Of a stretch of 9,114 nt of DNA, positions 1-7,804 are shown one piece after another. Under the pieces are notes generated by a model. The model saw only the letters and a list, made by a program, of their open reading frames with translations. It was not told where the DNA came from and ran no database searches. This stretch comes from Sulfuritalea sp. (GTDB lineage: Bacteria; Pseudomonadota; Gammaproteobacteria; Burkholderiales; Rhodocyclaceae): assembly GCA_016716965.1 (NCBI GenBank), contig JADJUP010000009.1:1-9114 (forward strand), written 5' to 3'. A program made the position numbers and the translations under genes. Position 1 is the stretch's first letter, and each line of letters opens with the position of its first letter.

Positions 1-726
1 GACTGCGGTTCGGCACTGGCCGAGGCCGAGGTCGAATACCAGGACAAGAAGTCGCCGGCGATCGACGTCGGCTTTCGCCTGGCCGACGGCGAGCGCGAGC
101 GCGTCGCCCATGCCTTCGGCATCGCAGCACTGCCCGCGGGCGAGTGCTGGACGGTGATCTGGACCACCACGCCGTGGACCATTCCGTCCAACCAGGCGCT
201 CAACATGCATCCGGAATTCACCTACGAACTGGTGAAGACGGCGCGCGGCTGCATCATCCTCGCCGCCGAACTGCGCGGCGCGGCATTGCAGCGCTTCGGC
301 CTCGACGGCGAGGTGCTGGGCGCCTGCCAGGGCGCGGCGCTGGCCCAGGTGGCGTTTCGCCACCCCTTCTACGACCGCGCTTCTCCCGTGTATCTGGGCG
401 ACTACGTTACGCTCGATGCCGGCACTGGCATCGTCCATAGCGCGCCCGCCTATGGTCTGGAAGACTACGATTCCTGCAAGAAGCACGGCATGCACAACGA
501 CGAAATCCTGACCCCGGTGCAGGGCGACGGCGTGTTCGCTGCCAGCCTGCCCTTCTTCGGCGGCATGTTCGTCTGGAAGGCCAATCCGGTCATCATCGAG
601 AAGCTGGCCGAGGTCGGCGCATTGTTCGCCAGCAGCGAGATCACGCACAGCTACATGCATTGCTGGCGCCACAAGACACCGATCATCTACCGCGCGACGA
701 CGCAATGGTTCCCGCCGCGCAGGTGA
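1..726 (+). CDS. ileS: Isoleucyl-tRNA synthetase, 5' fragment (editing-domain part; start outside window, frame broken at 3' end)
   Basis: IleRS charges tRNA-Ile with isoleucine in the cytoplasm and hydrolyses mischarged Val-tRNA-Ile in its inserted CP1 editing domain. The reading frame is open from base 1, so the N-terminus with the HIGH motif lies upstream. The first residues (DCGSALAEAEVEYQDKKSP) match the segment near residue 180 of the E. coli enzyme. Editing-domain signatures are clear: WTTTPWTIPSNQAL at about 160-204 and GTGIVHSAPAYGLEDYDSC at about 421-477. The core resumes with HCWRHKTPIIYRATTQWF (about 658-711). Immediately after QWF the frame runs through four unconserved codons into TGA at 724-726, although the family normally continues. 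The rest of the enzyme is found one frame over in the next entry. This is therefore one gene split by an indel, not a short protein. Confidence 0.9.
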   Translation, partial: DCGSALAEAEVEYQDKKSPAIDVGFRLADGERERVAHAFGIAALPAGECWTVIWTTTPWTIPSNQALNMHPEFTYELVKTARGCIILAAELRGAALQRFGLDGEVLGACQGAALAQVAFRHPFYDRASPVYLGDYVTLDAGTGIVHSAPAYGLEDYDSCKKHGMHNDEILTPVQGDGVFAASLPFFGGMFVWKANPVIIEKLAEVGALFASSEITHSYMHCWRHKTPIIYRATTQWFPPRR

Positions 727-754
727 CCGGATTGACCCCTTTCCGGAAGGGGCG

Positions 755-2269
755 GTGGGCGCCCGCGCTACCGGGACGCTGCGTGACAAGGCGCTGGCCG
801 CCGTCGAAGCAACGACCTTCTATCCCGACTGGGGCAAGGCGCGGCTGCACGCGATGATCGCCAACCGGCCCGACTGGTGCGTTTCGCGCCAGCGCAACTG
901 GGGCGTGCCGATTCCCTTCTTCCTGCACAAGGAAAGCGGCGAGCCGCATCCGCGCACGCTGGAACTGCTGGAGGCCGTGGCGCGGAAGATCGAAAAAGAG
1001 GGCATCGACGCCTGGTTCAAGCTCGATGCGGCCGAACTGCTTGGCGACGAAGCCGGCCAGTACGACAAGATGCGCGACACGCTCGATGTCTGGTTCGATT
1101 CCGGCACCACGCACAAGACGGTCTTGCGCGGCTCGCATGCGGCGGAAAGCACCTACCCGGCCGACCTCTACCTCGAAGGCTCGGACCAGCATCGCGGCTG
1201 GTTCCATTCGTCCTTGCTGACCGGTGCCGCGATCGACGGCCGTGCGCCTTACAACGCCCTGCTGACGCATGGCTTCGTGGTCGATGGCAAGGGCATGAAG
1301 ATGTCCAAGTCGAAGGGCAACGTGGTCGCGCCGCAGAAGATCTCGGACACGCTGGGCGCCGAGATCCTGCGCCTGTGGGTGGCCAGCACCGATTACTCGG
1401 GCGAGTTGTCGATCGACGAGAAGACCATCCTGCCGCGCGTGGTCGAGGTCTATCGCCGCCTGCGCAACACGCTGCGCTTCCTGCTCGCCAACACCGCCGA
1501 TTTCGATCCGGCGACGCAGATGCTGCCGCCCACAGAATGGCTGGAATCCGACCGCTACGCGCTGGCCCTGACGCGGGCTTTGCAGACACAGTGCACGGCC
1601 GACTACGCGCGCTTCGAGTTCCACAAGGTGGTGCAGGGCCTGATGAACTTCTGTTCGGAAGACCTCGGTGCCTTCTACCTCGACATCCTCAAGGACCGGT
1701 TGTACACCGCGGCGGAAAACTCCCGCGCCCGGCGTTCGGCGCAAAGCGCGCTGTGGCACATCCTGCAATCCGTGACGCGACTCATGGCGCCGGTGCTCAG
1801 CTTCACCGCCGAGGAAATCTGGACCACGCTGAAGCAGGGCGACAGCGTGATGCTGTCCACCTGGCACGAACTGCCCCAACAGGCCGAGGAGTCGGCGCTG
1901 GTGGCACGGTGGCAGGCGATACGCGCGCTGCGCGCCGACGTCGCCCGGGTGCTCGAAGAACTGCGCTCGGCCGGCAAGATCGGTTCCTCGCTGCAGGCCG
2001 AAGTCAGCCTGAGCGTCGCGCCGGATACCTACGACCTGTTGGCGTCGTTGGGTGAGGATCTGAAGTTCGTCTTCATCTGCTCCAAGGTGACCATTGAAAG
2101 AGTCGGCGCCGGCGACACGGCGATATCGGCGACGCCCAGCCCCCATGCCAAGTGCGTGCGTTGCTGGCATTGGCGCGAGGACGTCGGCCGCGATACCGAG
2201 CATCCTGAACTTTGCGGACGCTGCACGTCCAACCTGTTCGGCGCCGGCGAGGCGCGCCAGATTGCCTAG
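755..2269 (+). CDS. ileS: Isoleucyl-tRNA synthetase, 3' fragment (KMSKS, anticodon-binding and zinc domains; frameshifted from the 5' part)
   Basis: This is the C-terminal two thirds of IleRS, in a different frame from the 5' fragment. Conserved sequence begins at about 776 (TLRDKALAAVEAT) and includes ANRPDWCVSRQRNWGVP, DTLDVWFDSGTTH and YLEGSDQHRGWFHSSL. The class I KMSKS loop (1298-1312) is intact. The anticodon-binding helical region follows, then a C-terminal zinc finger with CVRC and CGRC pairs (about 2153-2226), as in bacterial type IleRS. The GTG at 755 is only a formal start. The frame can be read back to about 713, but those codons look unlike IleRS. Distance from QWF to LRD is about 22 codons here against about 7-13 in enzymes I recall, so the junction has extra sequence as well as a frame change. 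IleRS is normally essential. Either the break is a sequence error, or a second ileS exists elsewhere. Confidence 0.9.
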   Translation: MGARATGTLRDKALAAVEATTFYPDWGKARLHAMIANRPDWCVSRQRNWGVPIPFFLHKESGEPHPRTLELLEAVARKIEKEGIDAWFKLDAAELLGDEAGQYDKMRDTLDVWFDSGTTHKTVLRGSHAAESTYPADLYLEGSDQHRGWFHSSLLTGAAIDGRAPYNALLTHGFVVDGKGMKMSKSKGNVVAPQKISDTLGAEILRLWVASTDYSGELSIDEKTILPRVVEVYRRLRNTLRFLLANTADFDPATQMLPPTEWLESDRYALALTRALQTQCTADYARFEFHKVVQGLMNFCSEDLGAFYLDILKDRLYTAAENSRARRSAQSALWHILQSVTRLMAPVLSFTAEEIWTTLKQGDSVMLSTWHELPQQAEESALVARWQAIRALRADVARVLEELRSAGKIGSSLQAEVSLSVAPDTYDLLASLGEDLKFVFICSKVTIERVGAGDTAISATPSPHAKCVRCWHWREDVGRDTEHPELCGRCTSNLFGAGEARQIA

Positions 2270-2747
2270 GCTGGCTGGCTGGCTGGCGCTGGCGACTTTC
2301 GTGGTGCTGCTCGACCAGGCAAGCAAGGCCTGGGTGTTGGGGAGTTTTCGCCTCATGGAGAGCCTGAGCGTAACCTCGTTCTTCAACCTCGTGCTGGTCT
2401 ATAACTCGGGCGCGGCCTTCAGCTTTCTGGCAGGCGCCGGCGGCTGGCAGAAGTGGTTCTTCGTTGCCCTCGCGCTGGGCATTTCGGCCTGGCTGCTGAG
2501 CATGCTGCGCCACCACGCGCAGGAGCGCTTGCTGCCGGCCTCCCTGTCGCTGATCCTGGGCGGCGCGATCGGGAATGTGATCGACCGCCTGCGCTTCGAC
2601 GCCGTGGTCGACTTCCTCGACTTTCACCTGGCGGGCTATCATTGGCCGGCCTTCAACGTGGCCGATTCGGCCATCACCGTCGGCGTGGTGCTGATGCTCT
2701 GGCATCAGTTCCGCTACGGCAAGGAAACTGAAACGGGCACCCCATGA
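2262..2747 (+). CDS. lspA: Lipoprotein signal peptidase (signal peptidase II)
   Basis: LspA is an inner-membrane aspartyl protease that removes the signal peptide from diacylglyceryl-prolipoproteins. The frame encodes 161 residues with four hydrophobic segments, the normal size. Family motifs are present: LLDQASK near residue 16-22, FFNLVLVYNSGAAFSFL, GGAIGNVIDR with catalytic Asp108, and FNVADS with catalytic Asp135. The 27-residue gap between the two aspartates equals that in the E. coli enzyme (D114/D141). The frame is open far upstream inside ileS, but the family N-terminus fits TTG at 2262, giving MPRLAGWLALATF. This start overlaps the ileS stop by 8 bases and has only a weak GGCGAGG-like Shine-Dalgarno, so translation is probably coupled to ileS. 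A CTG at 2271 is a less likely start. The stop overlaps the fkpB start as ATGA. Confidence 0.93.
   Translation: MPRLAGWLALATFVVLLDQASKAWVLGSFRLMESLSVTSFFNLVLVYNSGAAFSFLAGAGGWQKWFFVALALGISAWLLSMLRHHAQERLLPASLSLILGGAIGNVIDRLRFDAVVDFLDFHLAGYHWPAFNVADSAITVGVVLMLWHQFRYGKETETGTP
2269..2284 (+). repeat. Tetranucleotide tandem repeat (GGCT)x4 at the lspA start
   Basis: Four perfect GGCT units run from the last base of the ileS stop codon into lspA codons 3-8. The unit is not a multiple of three, so gain or loss of a unit would shift the lspA frame relative to the TTG start. Four copies is short for an active slippage tract. Confidence 0.7.
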
Positions 2748-3175
2748 CCGAGACCGTACGCGCCGGCAACCTCATCACCCTGCACTACCGTGTCGCCACC
2801 GGCGACGACACGGAACTGGTGAGCACTTTCGATTCGACCCCGGCGACGCTGCAACTCGGCAGCGGCGAACTGGCGCCGACGCTGGAGCACTGCCTGATCG
2901 GCGTCAATGTCGGCGAACGCCACGTGTTCCTGCTCGATGCCGACCAGGCCTTCGGCGCACACAATCCGCAACTGACCCAGCGCATGGCGCGCACGGCGCT
3001 GCCGCCCGACTCAAGCCCCGAATTGCACGGCCTGATCCAGTTCGCCGCACCCAATGGCGATAAATTTACCGGCATCGTGCGCGAACTGGATGACGAAGCG
3101 GTGCTGGTAGATTTCAACCATCCGCTGGCCGGCAAGCCGGTGCGCTTCGAAGTCGAAATCATCGGAATACTGTGA
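2744..3175 (+). CDS. fkpB: FKBP-type peptidyl-prolyl cis-trans isomerase, SlpA/FkpB type
   Basis: A cytoplasmic prolyl isomerase and probable chaperone of the SlpA family. The 143 residues align along their length with E. coli SlpA (149 residues). The N-terminal FKBP strand reads LITLHYRV (residues 10-17). Then come FDSTPATLQLGSGELAPTLEH and the flap region with the IF insert around residues 66-130. The conserved end reads VLVDFNHPLAGKPVRFEVEI. No signal peptide is visible, so a cytoplasmic location is expected. ATG at 2744 overlaps the lspA stop (ATGA), and the gene's own TGA overlaps the ispH ATG by one base. Its place between lspA and ispH is a conserved neighbourhood in proteobacteria and supports the assignment. 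Its natural substrates cannot be told from sequence. Confidence 0.93.
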   Translation: MTETVRAGNLITLHYRVATGDDTELVSTFDSTPATLQLGSGELAPTLEHCLIGVNVGERHVFLLDADQAFGAHNPQLTQRMARTALPPDSSPELHGLIQFAAPNGDKFTGIVRELDDEAVLVDFNHPLAGKPVRFEVEIIGIL

Positions 3176-4107
3176 TGCAAATCCTGCTCGCCAACCCAAG
3201 GGGATTCTGTGCCGGCGTCGAACGCGCGATCGCCATCGTCGAACGCGCGCTGGAGAAGTTCGGCGCGCCGATCTACGTCCGTCATGAAGTGGTGCACAAC
3301 CGCTACGTGGTCGATGGCCTCAAGGCCAAGGGCGCCGTGTTCGTCGAAGACCTCGACGAGGTTCCGGACGGCGCCACGGTAATTTTCAGCGCCCACGGCG
3401 TGCCGCAGTCGGTGCGCATCGAAGCGGACAAGCGCGGCCTCAAGGTGTTCGACGCCACCTGCCCGCTGGTGACCAAGGTGCACCTGGAAGTGGCGCGCCT
3501 GCACAAGCAGGGCTACGAGATCGTGATGATCGGCCACAAGGGCCACCCCGAAGTGGAAGGCACCATGGGCCAGGCCACCGGCCGCATGTACCTGGTGGAG
3601 AACGTCGATGACGTCGCCTCGCTGGAAGTCGGTGCTGATGGTACGGCGCCGCTGGCCTATGTCACGCAAACCACCCTGTCGGTCGATGACGCACGGGTGA
3701 TCGTGCACGCGCTGACCGCCCGCTTTCCGGCCATCATCGGGCCGCGCAAGGACGACATCTGCTACGCCACGCAGAACCGCCAGGATGCGGTCAAGGCGAT
3801 GGCCGGCAAGGTCGACGTGGTGATCGTGGTCGGCTCGAAGAACAGTTCCAACTCCAACCGCCTGCGCGAGGTCGCGGCGATCGGCGGCATTTCGGCCTAC
3901 CTGGTCGACGGCGCGGAACAGATAGACGGCGCCTGGCTGGCGGGCAAGGCGCGGATCGGCGTCACCGCGGGAGCCTCGGCGCCCGAAGTGCTGGTCAACG
4001 GCGTGGTGGAACGGTTGCGCGCCCTGGGTGCCGGCAGCATCGAGACCCTCTCGGGCGTCGAGGAGAACGTCAATTTTCCCTTGCCGAAGGAACTGCTGGC
4101 CGGATAA
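3175..4107 (+). CDS. ispH: 4-hydroxy-3-methylbut-2-enyl diphosphate reductase
   Basis: IspH (LytB) catalyses the last step of the methylerythritol phosphate pathway, reducing HMBPP to IPP and DMAPP with a [4Fe-4S] cluster in the cytoplasm. The 310-residue protein is full length. The three cluster cysteines are present: Cys12 (GFCAGV), Cys96 (DATCPLV) and Cys196 (DDICYATQNRQ). So are the substrate-site histidines His41 (HEVVHN), His74 (SAHGVP) and His124, and the proton-relay Glu126 in HPEVEGTMGQ. ATG at 3175 shares one base with the fkpB stop (TGATG); a GTG one codon upstream is possible but gives an odd MMQ start. It is the last gene of the ileS-lspA-fkpB-ispH operon. The following 30 bases contain a small GC hairpin but no T-tract, so no intrinsic terminator is evident before the tRNA promoter. 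Confidence 0.96.
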   Translation: MQILLANPRGFCAGVERAIAIVERALEKFGAPIYVRHEVVHNRYVVDGLKAKGAVFVEDLDEVPDGATVIFSAHGVPQSVRIEADKRGLKVFDATCPLVTKVHLEVARLHKQGYEIVMIGHKGHPEVEGTMGQATGRMYLVENVDDVASLEVGADGTAPLAYVTQTTLSVDDARVIVHALTARFPAIIGPRKDDICYATQNRQDAVKAMAGKVDVVIVVGSKNSSNSNRLREVAAIGGISAYLVDGAEQIDGAWLAGKARIGVTAGASAPEVLVNGVVERLRALGAGSIETLSGVEENVNFPLPKELLAG

Positions 4108-4140
4108 GCGCCACCGACCGGCGGGAGACCGCCCGCCACG

Positions 4141-4170
4141 TTGCCACGCGTTGTGGCCAGCAGGTATAAT
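4141..4170 (+). promoter_or_regulatory. sigma70-type promoter of the tRNA-Thr gene
   Basis: TTGCCA (4141-4146) and a perfect TATAAT (4165-4170) are separated by 18 bases, and the tRNA 5' end is 18 bases after the -10. The bases after the -10 (TCGCGGC) form a GC-rich discriminator of the kind associated with stringent control of stable RNA genes. The regulation is inferred. Confidence 0.8.
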
Positions 4171-4187
4171 TCGCGGCCTTTCAGGAC

Positions 4188-4263
<76 letters not shown>

Positions 4264-4271
4264 ATTCATTC

Positions 4272-4308
4272 GGCCTGTCTCCTGTTTGGAGACAGGCCTT
4301 GTTTTTTT
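4272..4308 (+). terminator. Rho-independent terminator after tRNA-Thr
   Basis: A perfect 11-bp stem, GGCCTGTCTCC (4272-4282) with GGAGACAGGCC (4288-4298), closes a TGTTT loop. It is followed by a T-rich tail (TTG, then seven T, 4299-4308). It starts 8 bases after the tRNA CCA and ends only 10 bases before the next ATG. Confidence 0.95.
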
Positions 4309-4318
4309 GGGGACGCGC

Positions 4319-5086
4319 ATGCAGATCAAGGACAGTGTTTTCATCATCACCGGCGGAGCCTCGGGCCTCGGCGCGGGTACCGGGCGAATGCTGGTGGAGC
4401 AGGGTGGCAAGGTGGTGCTGGCCGACCTCAACGAAGCGGCGGGAAATGCCTTGGCTGCCGAGTTGGGCGCCAACGCGCGCTTCGTCACTACCAACGTCGC
4501 CGACGAGGCCAGTGCAAAGGCTTGCGTCGCGGCGGCGCTGGCGGCTTTCGGCGGCTTGCACGGCCTGGTCAATTGCGCCGGCATCGCGCCGGCCGAGAAG
4601 GTGCTGGGACGCAATGGCCCGCACTCGCTGGACGTGTTCGCGAAAACCGTGACGGTGAACCTGGTCGGCAGTTTCAACATGATCCGGCTGGCCTCCGAGG
4701 CAATGAGCCAGGGCACACCGAATGCGGCCGGCGAGCGTGGCGTGATCGTCAGCACCGCATCGGTGGCGGCCTACGACGGCCAGATCGGCCAGGCGGCCTA
4801 CGCCGCATCGAAAGGCGGCGTGGTCGGCATGACGCTGCCGATCGCGCGCGAACTGGCGCGTTTTGGCATCCGCGTGATGACCATCGCCCCCGGCATTTTC
4901 GAAACGCCGATGCTGCTGGGCATGCCCAAGGAGGTACAGGACGCGCTGGGCAAGATGGTGCCCTTCCCCTCGCGCCTGGGCAGGCCGGCGGAGTACGCGG
5001 CCCTGGTCAGGCATATCGTCGAGAACGAAATGCTTAACGGCGAGGTGATCCGCCTCGATGGCGCCATCCGCATGGCGCCGAAGTAG
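4319..5086 (+). CDS. Short-chain dehydrogenase/reductase, HSD10 / 3-hydroxyacyl-CoA dehydrogenase type
   Basis: A 255-residue classical SDR, probably NAD-dependent. The Rossmann motif is TGGASGLG (residues 11-18). NCAG lies in the middle, and the catalytic triad is Ser148 (STAS), Tyr161 and Lys165 (YAASK) with the usual 13- and 4-residue spacing. The acidic ADL after the second strand favours NAD over NADP. The PIARELARFGIRVMTIAPGIFETPML and LNGEVIRLDGAIRMAPK segments resemble HSD17B10-type 3-hydroxyacyl-CoA dehydrogenases, which act in beta-oxidation of fatty or branched acyl-CoAs. The exact substrate is not provable here. ATG at 4319 was chosen because the family begins at this point and GGGGA (4309-4313) gives a Shine-Dalgarno 5 bases away. 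The frame is open to 4286, but that part lies in the terminator stem. The gene follows a strong terminator closely and precedes ccoI by 26 bases, so it may share a transcript with ccoI. Confidence 0.88.
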   Translation: MQIKDSVFIITGGASGLGAGTGRMLVEQGGKVVLADLNEAAGNALAAELGANARFVTTNVADEASAKACVAAALAAFGGLHGLVNCAGIAPAEKVLGRNGPHSLDVFAKTVTVNLVGSFNMIRLASEAMSQGTPNAAGERGVIVSTASVAAYDGQIGQAAYAASKGGVVGMTLPIARELARFGIRVMTIAPGIFETPMLLGMPKEVQDALGKMVPFPSRLGRPAEYAALVRHIVENEMLNGEVIRLDGAIRMAPK

Positions 5087-5112
5087 TTCGGCCGTGAAAA
5101 GCCGGCCTGACC

Positions 5113-7563
5113 ATGGCCGCTAGCGAACCCTGTTATCACTGCGGCCTGCCGATCCCGGCGGGCGCGGAGTTCCCGGTCGAGATCGACCAGATCAGGCGCG
5201 AAATGTGTTGCGCCGGTTGCCAGGCCGTGGCTCAGGCCATCGTCGGCAACGGTCTTGGCGACTACTACCGCCATCGCGATGCCTTGCCGGAAAGCCCGCG
5301 CGAGGCTTTGCCGCAAATCGTGGCCGACTTCGTCCTGTTCGACCATCCCGATGTGCAGAAGAACTTCGTGCGTCGCGTCGAAGGCGCTACGGGGGAGCAC
5401 GAACAGGAAGCGGCGCTGATCCTCGAAGGCATCACCTGTGCCGCCTGTGTCTGGCTCAATGAATCGCATGTGCGCCGCCAGTCCGGCGTGACCGCCATCG
5501 ACATCAACTACACCACGCGCCGCGCGAGGGTGCGCTGGGACGAACGCATCACAAAACTATCGGCGATCCTCGAAGCCATCGCCGCGATCGGCTACCGGGC
5601 GCATCCCTACGATGTCGGGCGCTCCGAGGAATTGGCCCGGAAGGAACGCAAAGCCGCATTGTGGCGGCTGTTCGTCGCCGGCTTCGGCATGATGCAGGTG
5701 ATGATGTACGCAGTGCCTGTGTACCTGGCCGACGGCGACATGACACCGGACATCGAGCAGTTGATGCGCTGGGCCAGCCTGATTCTGACGCTGCCGGTGA
5801 TCGGCTACTCCGCCGCGCCTTTCTTCGTCAGCGCCTGGCGCGACCTGAAGTTGCATCGCGTCGGCATGGATGTGCCGGTGGCGCTCGGTGTCGGCGCCGC
5901 CTTCGCCGCCAGCGTCTGGGCCACGCTGATTGCGGCGGGCGAGGTGTATTTCGACTCGGTCACCATGTTCGTCTTCTTCCTGCTTTCGGGGCGCTATCTG
6001 GAAATGATGGCGAGGCAGAAGGCGGCGCGCAGCGTCGAGACGCTGGCGCGCGCCATTCCGGCCTTTGCCACGCGGCTCGCGGTGTGGCCGTGCACCAGCG
6101 TGAATGCTGCTGGCGAGCGGGTCGCCGTGGCCGAGTTGCGTGCCGGGGACGTGGTGCAGATCAGGCCCGGCGAGACGGTACCGGCCGATGGCTGCGTGCT
6201 TGACGGCGAGAGCGCCGCCGATGAGTCGTTACTGACTGGCGAGAGCCGTCCGGTGCCCAAGCGGGTCGGGGATGCGCTGATCGGCGGCAGCGTGAATACC
6301 GCCAGCCCACTGGTGATGCGCGTCGAACGCGTCGGCGAGGGAACACGCGTGGCGGCCATCCAGCGTCTGATGGAGCGTGCGGCAGCCGAAAAGCCGCGCC
6401 TGGTGGAGATTGCCGACCGCATCGCCGGGCGTTTCATCGTTGCCTTGCTGCTGCTGGCGGTGGCGACGGCATTGGCCTGGTGGTGGATCGACCCGTCGCG
6501 CGCCCTGTGGATTTTTGTCGCCGTGCTGGTGGTGAGTTGTCCCTGTGCGCTCTCGCTGGCGACGCCGGCGGCATTGACCGTGGCGACCGGCGCGCTGGCT
6601 GCGCGCGGCGTGCTGGTGACGCGCGGCCATGCGATCGAGGCCCTGGCGCGGGCCGATCGTTTCATTTTCGACAAGACCGGCACACTCACCGTGGGGCACA
6701 TGGATCTGGTCGAAGTCATTCCTGTACATGGAAACGCTACATTGGCATTGGCGCTTGCGGTCGCGCTCGAACGCGGCTCCGAACATCCCATCGCGCGGGC
6801 ACTGGCTGCCGGAGGTGCAGACGCGGGGTACGAGGTTTCCGCAGTGCGCGCCACCACCGGCGCGGGGGTCGAGGGAAACATCGACGGACTGGCCTGGCGC
6901 CTGGGACGCCCGGAGTTCGTCGCCGCGATGCATGGCCTGGCGATTCCCGCCGATGCGCTGGCGGCAGTCGGCGTTGGCGACACGGTGATTGCACTGGGAA
7001 GCGCGCAGGGCTGGCAGGCGTTTTTCCGGTTGAGCGACAGCCTGCGTCCCGAGGCTTCCGCCATGACCGCCAAGCTCATTGCCGCCGGCATCAAGCTCTC
7101 GATCTTCAGCGGTGACGCGCCCGCCGCGGCTGCGCGGGTGGGTGCGGCGCTGGGCATCGCCGACGCCCGCGGCGGACTTTCGCCGGAGGACAAGCATGCC
7201 GCGCTCAAGGCCCTGCAGGCCGCCGGGGAGACGGTGGTGATGGTCGGCGACGGTGTCAATGACGCTCCGGTGCTGGCGCAGGCGCAGGTGTCAATCGCCA
7301 TGGGTGGTGGCGCCGATCTGGCGCGAGCCAACGCGGATGTGGTGCTGCTCGGCAACGATCTGCAGGCACTGCCGGAGGGACTGGCGCTGGCTCGGCGCAC
7401 CGTGCGCATCGTCAAGCAGAATCTGGTGTGGGCCTTCGCCTACAATTTCCTGGCGATCCCGCTGGCCATGGCCGGTTGGGTGACCCCCTGGATGGCCGGT
7501 ATCGGCATGTCGGCCAGTTCGCTCCTGGTAGTCCTCAATGCGCTGCGCCTGCAACGGAGCTGA
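5113..7563 (+). CDS. ccoI: Copper-translocating P-type ATPase CcoI (FixI), cbb3 oxidase assembly
   Basis: CcoI exports copper across the inner membrane for insertion into the CuB site of cbb3 cytochrome oxidase. The 816 residues are full length. The N-terminal cysteine-rich domain typical of CcoI has CYHC (7-10) and CCAGC (32-36). A heavy-metal-associated domain with CAAC (109-112) follows. Eight membrane segments are expected, the first at about 181-201. The actuator loop carries TGES (375-378). The transport motif is CPC (476-478), the phosphorylation site is Asp520 in DKTGTLT, the P1B nucleotide-binding histidine is His558 in EHP, and the hinge is GDGVND (712-717). ATG at 5113 sits just before the conserved CYHC motif, and no strong Shine-Dalgarno is seen. 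ccoS begins 9 bases after its stop and ccoN follows, the common betaproteobacterial order. All key residues of an active P1B pump are present. Confidence 0.95.
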   Translation: MAASEPCYHCGLPIPAGAEFPVEIDQIRREMCCAGCQAVAQAIVGNGLGDYYRHRDALPESPREALPQIVADFVLFDHPDVQKNFVRRVEGATGEHEQEAALILEGITCAACVWLNESHVRRQSGVTAIDINYTTRRARVRWDERITKLSAILEAIAAIGYRAHPYDVGRSEELARKERKAALWRLFVAGFGMMQVMMYAVPVYLADGDMTPDIEQLMRWASLILTLPVIGYSAAPFFVSAWRDLKLHRVGMDVPVALGVGAAFAASVWATLIAAGEVYFDSVTMFVFFLLSGRYLEMMARQKAARSVETLARAIPAFATRLAVWPCTSVNAAGERVAVAELRAGDVVQIRPGETVPADGCVLDGESAADESLLTGESRPVPKRVGDALIGGSVNTASPLVMRVERVGEGTRVAAIQRLMERAAAEKPRLVEIADRIAGRFIVALLLLAVATALAWWWIDPSRALWIFVAVLVVSCPCALSLATPAALTVATGALAARGVLVTRGHAIEALARADRFIFDKTGTLTVGHMDLVEVIPVHGNATLALALAVALERGSEHPIARALAAGGADAGYEVSAVRATTGAGVEGNIDGLAWRLGRPEFVAAMHGLAIPADALAAVGVGDTVIALGSAQGWQAFFRLSDSLRPEASAMTAKLIAAGIKLSIFSGDAPAAAARVGAALGIADARGGLSPEDKHAALKALQAAGETVVMVGDGVNDAPVLAQAQVSIAMGGGADLARANADVVLLGNDLQALPEGLALARRTVRIVKQNLVWAFAYNFLAIPLAMAGWVTPWMAGIGMSASSLLVVLNALRLQRS

Positions 7564-7572
7564 GTGATAGGC

Positions 7573-7791
7573 ATGGATATTCTGTATCTCCTGATCCCAC
7601 TCTCCCTGGTGCTGGTTTTCGTCATCGCGGGCTTGTTCTGGTGGTCATTGAAAAGCGGGCAGTACGAGGATCTCGAGGGGCCCGGCCATCGCATCTTGAT
7701 GGACAATGATGAGGCGCGCGGACAGGCAAGCGAATCTTCAGGGGAGGCTGATGCCGGTTCCATCGGCAATAAGCGCAGCGGCCGAAGCTAA
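7573..7791 (+). CDS. ccoS: cbb3-type cytochrome oxidase assembly protein CcoS
   Basis: CcoS is a small inner-membrane protein needed to make active cbb3 oxidase, probably for cofactor insertion. The 72 residues start with MDILYLLIPLSLVLVF, a single membrane helix (about 3-25). The family signature follows: FWW, SGQYEDLEGP and HRILMD. A hydrophilic, Ser/Gly-rich tail of about 25 residues is probably disordered. ATG at 7573 matches the family N-terminus. A GTG at 7564, directly after the ccoI stop and with GGAG 4 bases upstream, would add three residues and cannot be excluded. It is very likely co-transcribed with ccoI. A terminator at 7908-7932 could end that transcript. Confidence 0.92.
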   Translation: MDILYLLIPLSLVLVFVIAGLFWWSLKSGQYEDLEGPGHRILMDNDEARGQASESSGEADAGSIGNKRSGRS

Positions 7792-7804
7792 ACATCCGGC
7801 ACTG

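Noticed and set aside
2094..2261. Upstream extension of lspA inside ileS from TTG 2094
   Set aside because: The added 56 residues are basic and low-complexity and unlike LspA. The family N-terminus fits the start at 2262.
683..2386. A 567-codon minus-strand frame opposite ileS and lspA
   Set aside because: Shadow of the GC-biased codon usage of ileS. The translation is Arg/Gln/His-rich and resembles no family.
4120..4137. GC hairpin after ispH (GGCGG-GAGA-CCGCC) as a terminator
   Set aside because: There is no T-tract after it. It may pause polymerase or protect the mRNA end, but the evidence for an intrinsic terminator is insufficient.
5994..7415. A 473-codon minus-strand frame opposite ccoI
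   Set aside because: Ser/Ala/Arg-rich shadow frame. The + strand CcoI carries every expected motif.
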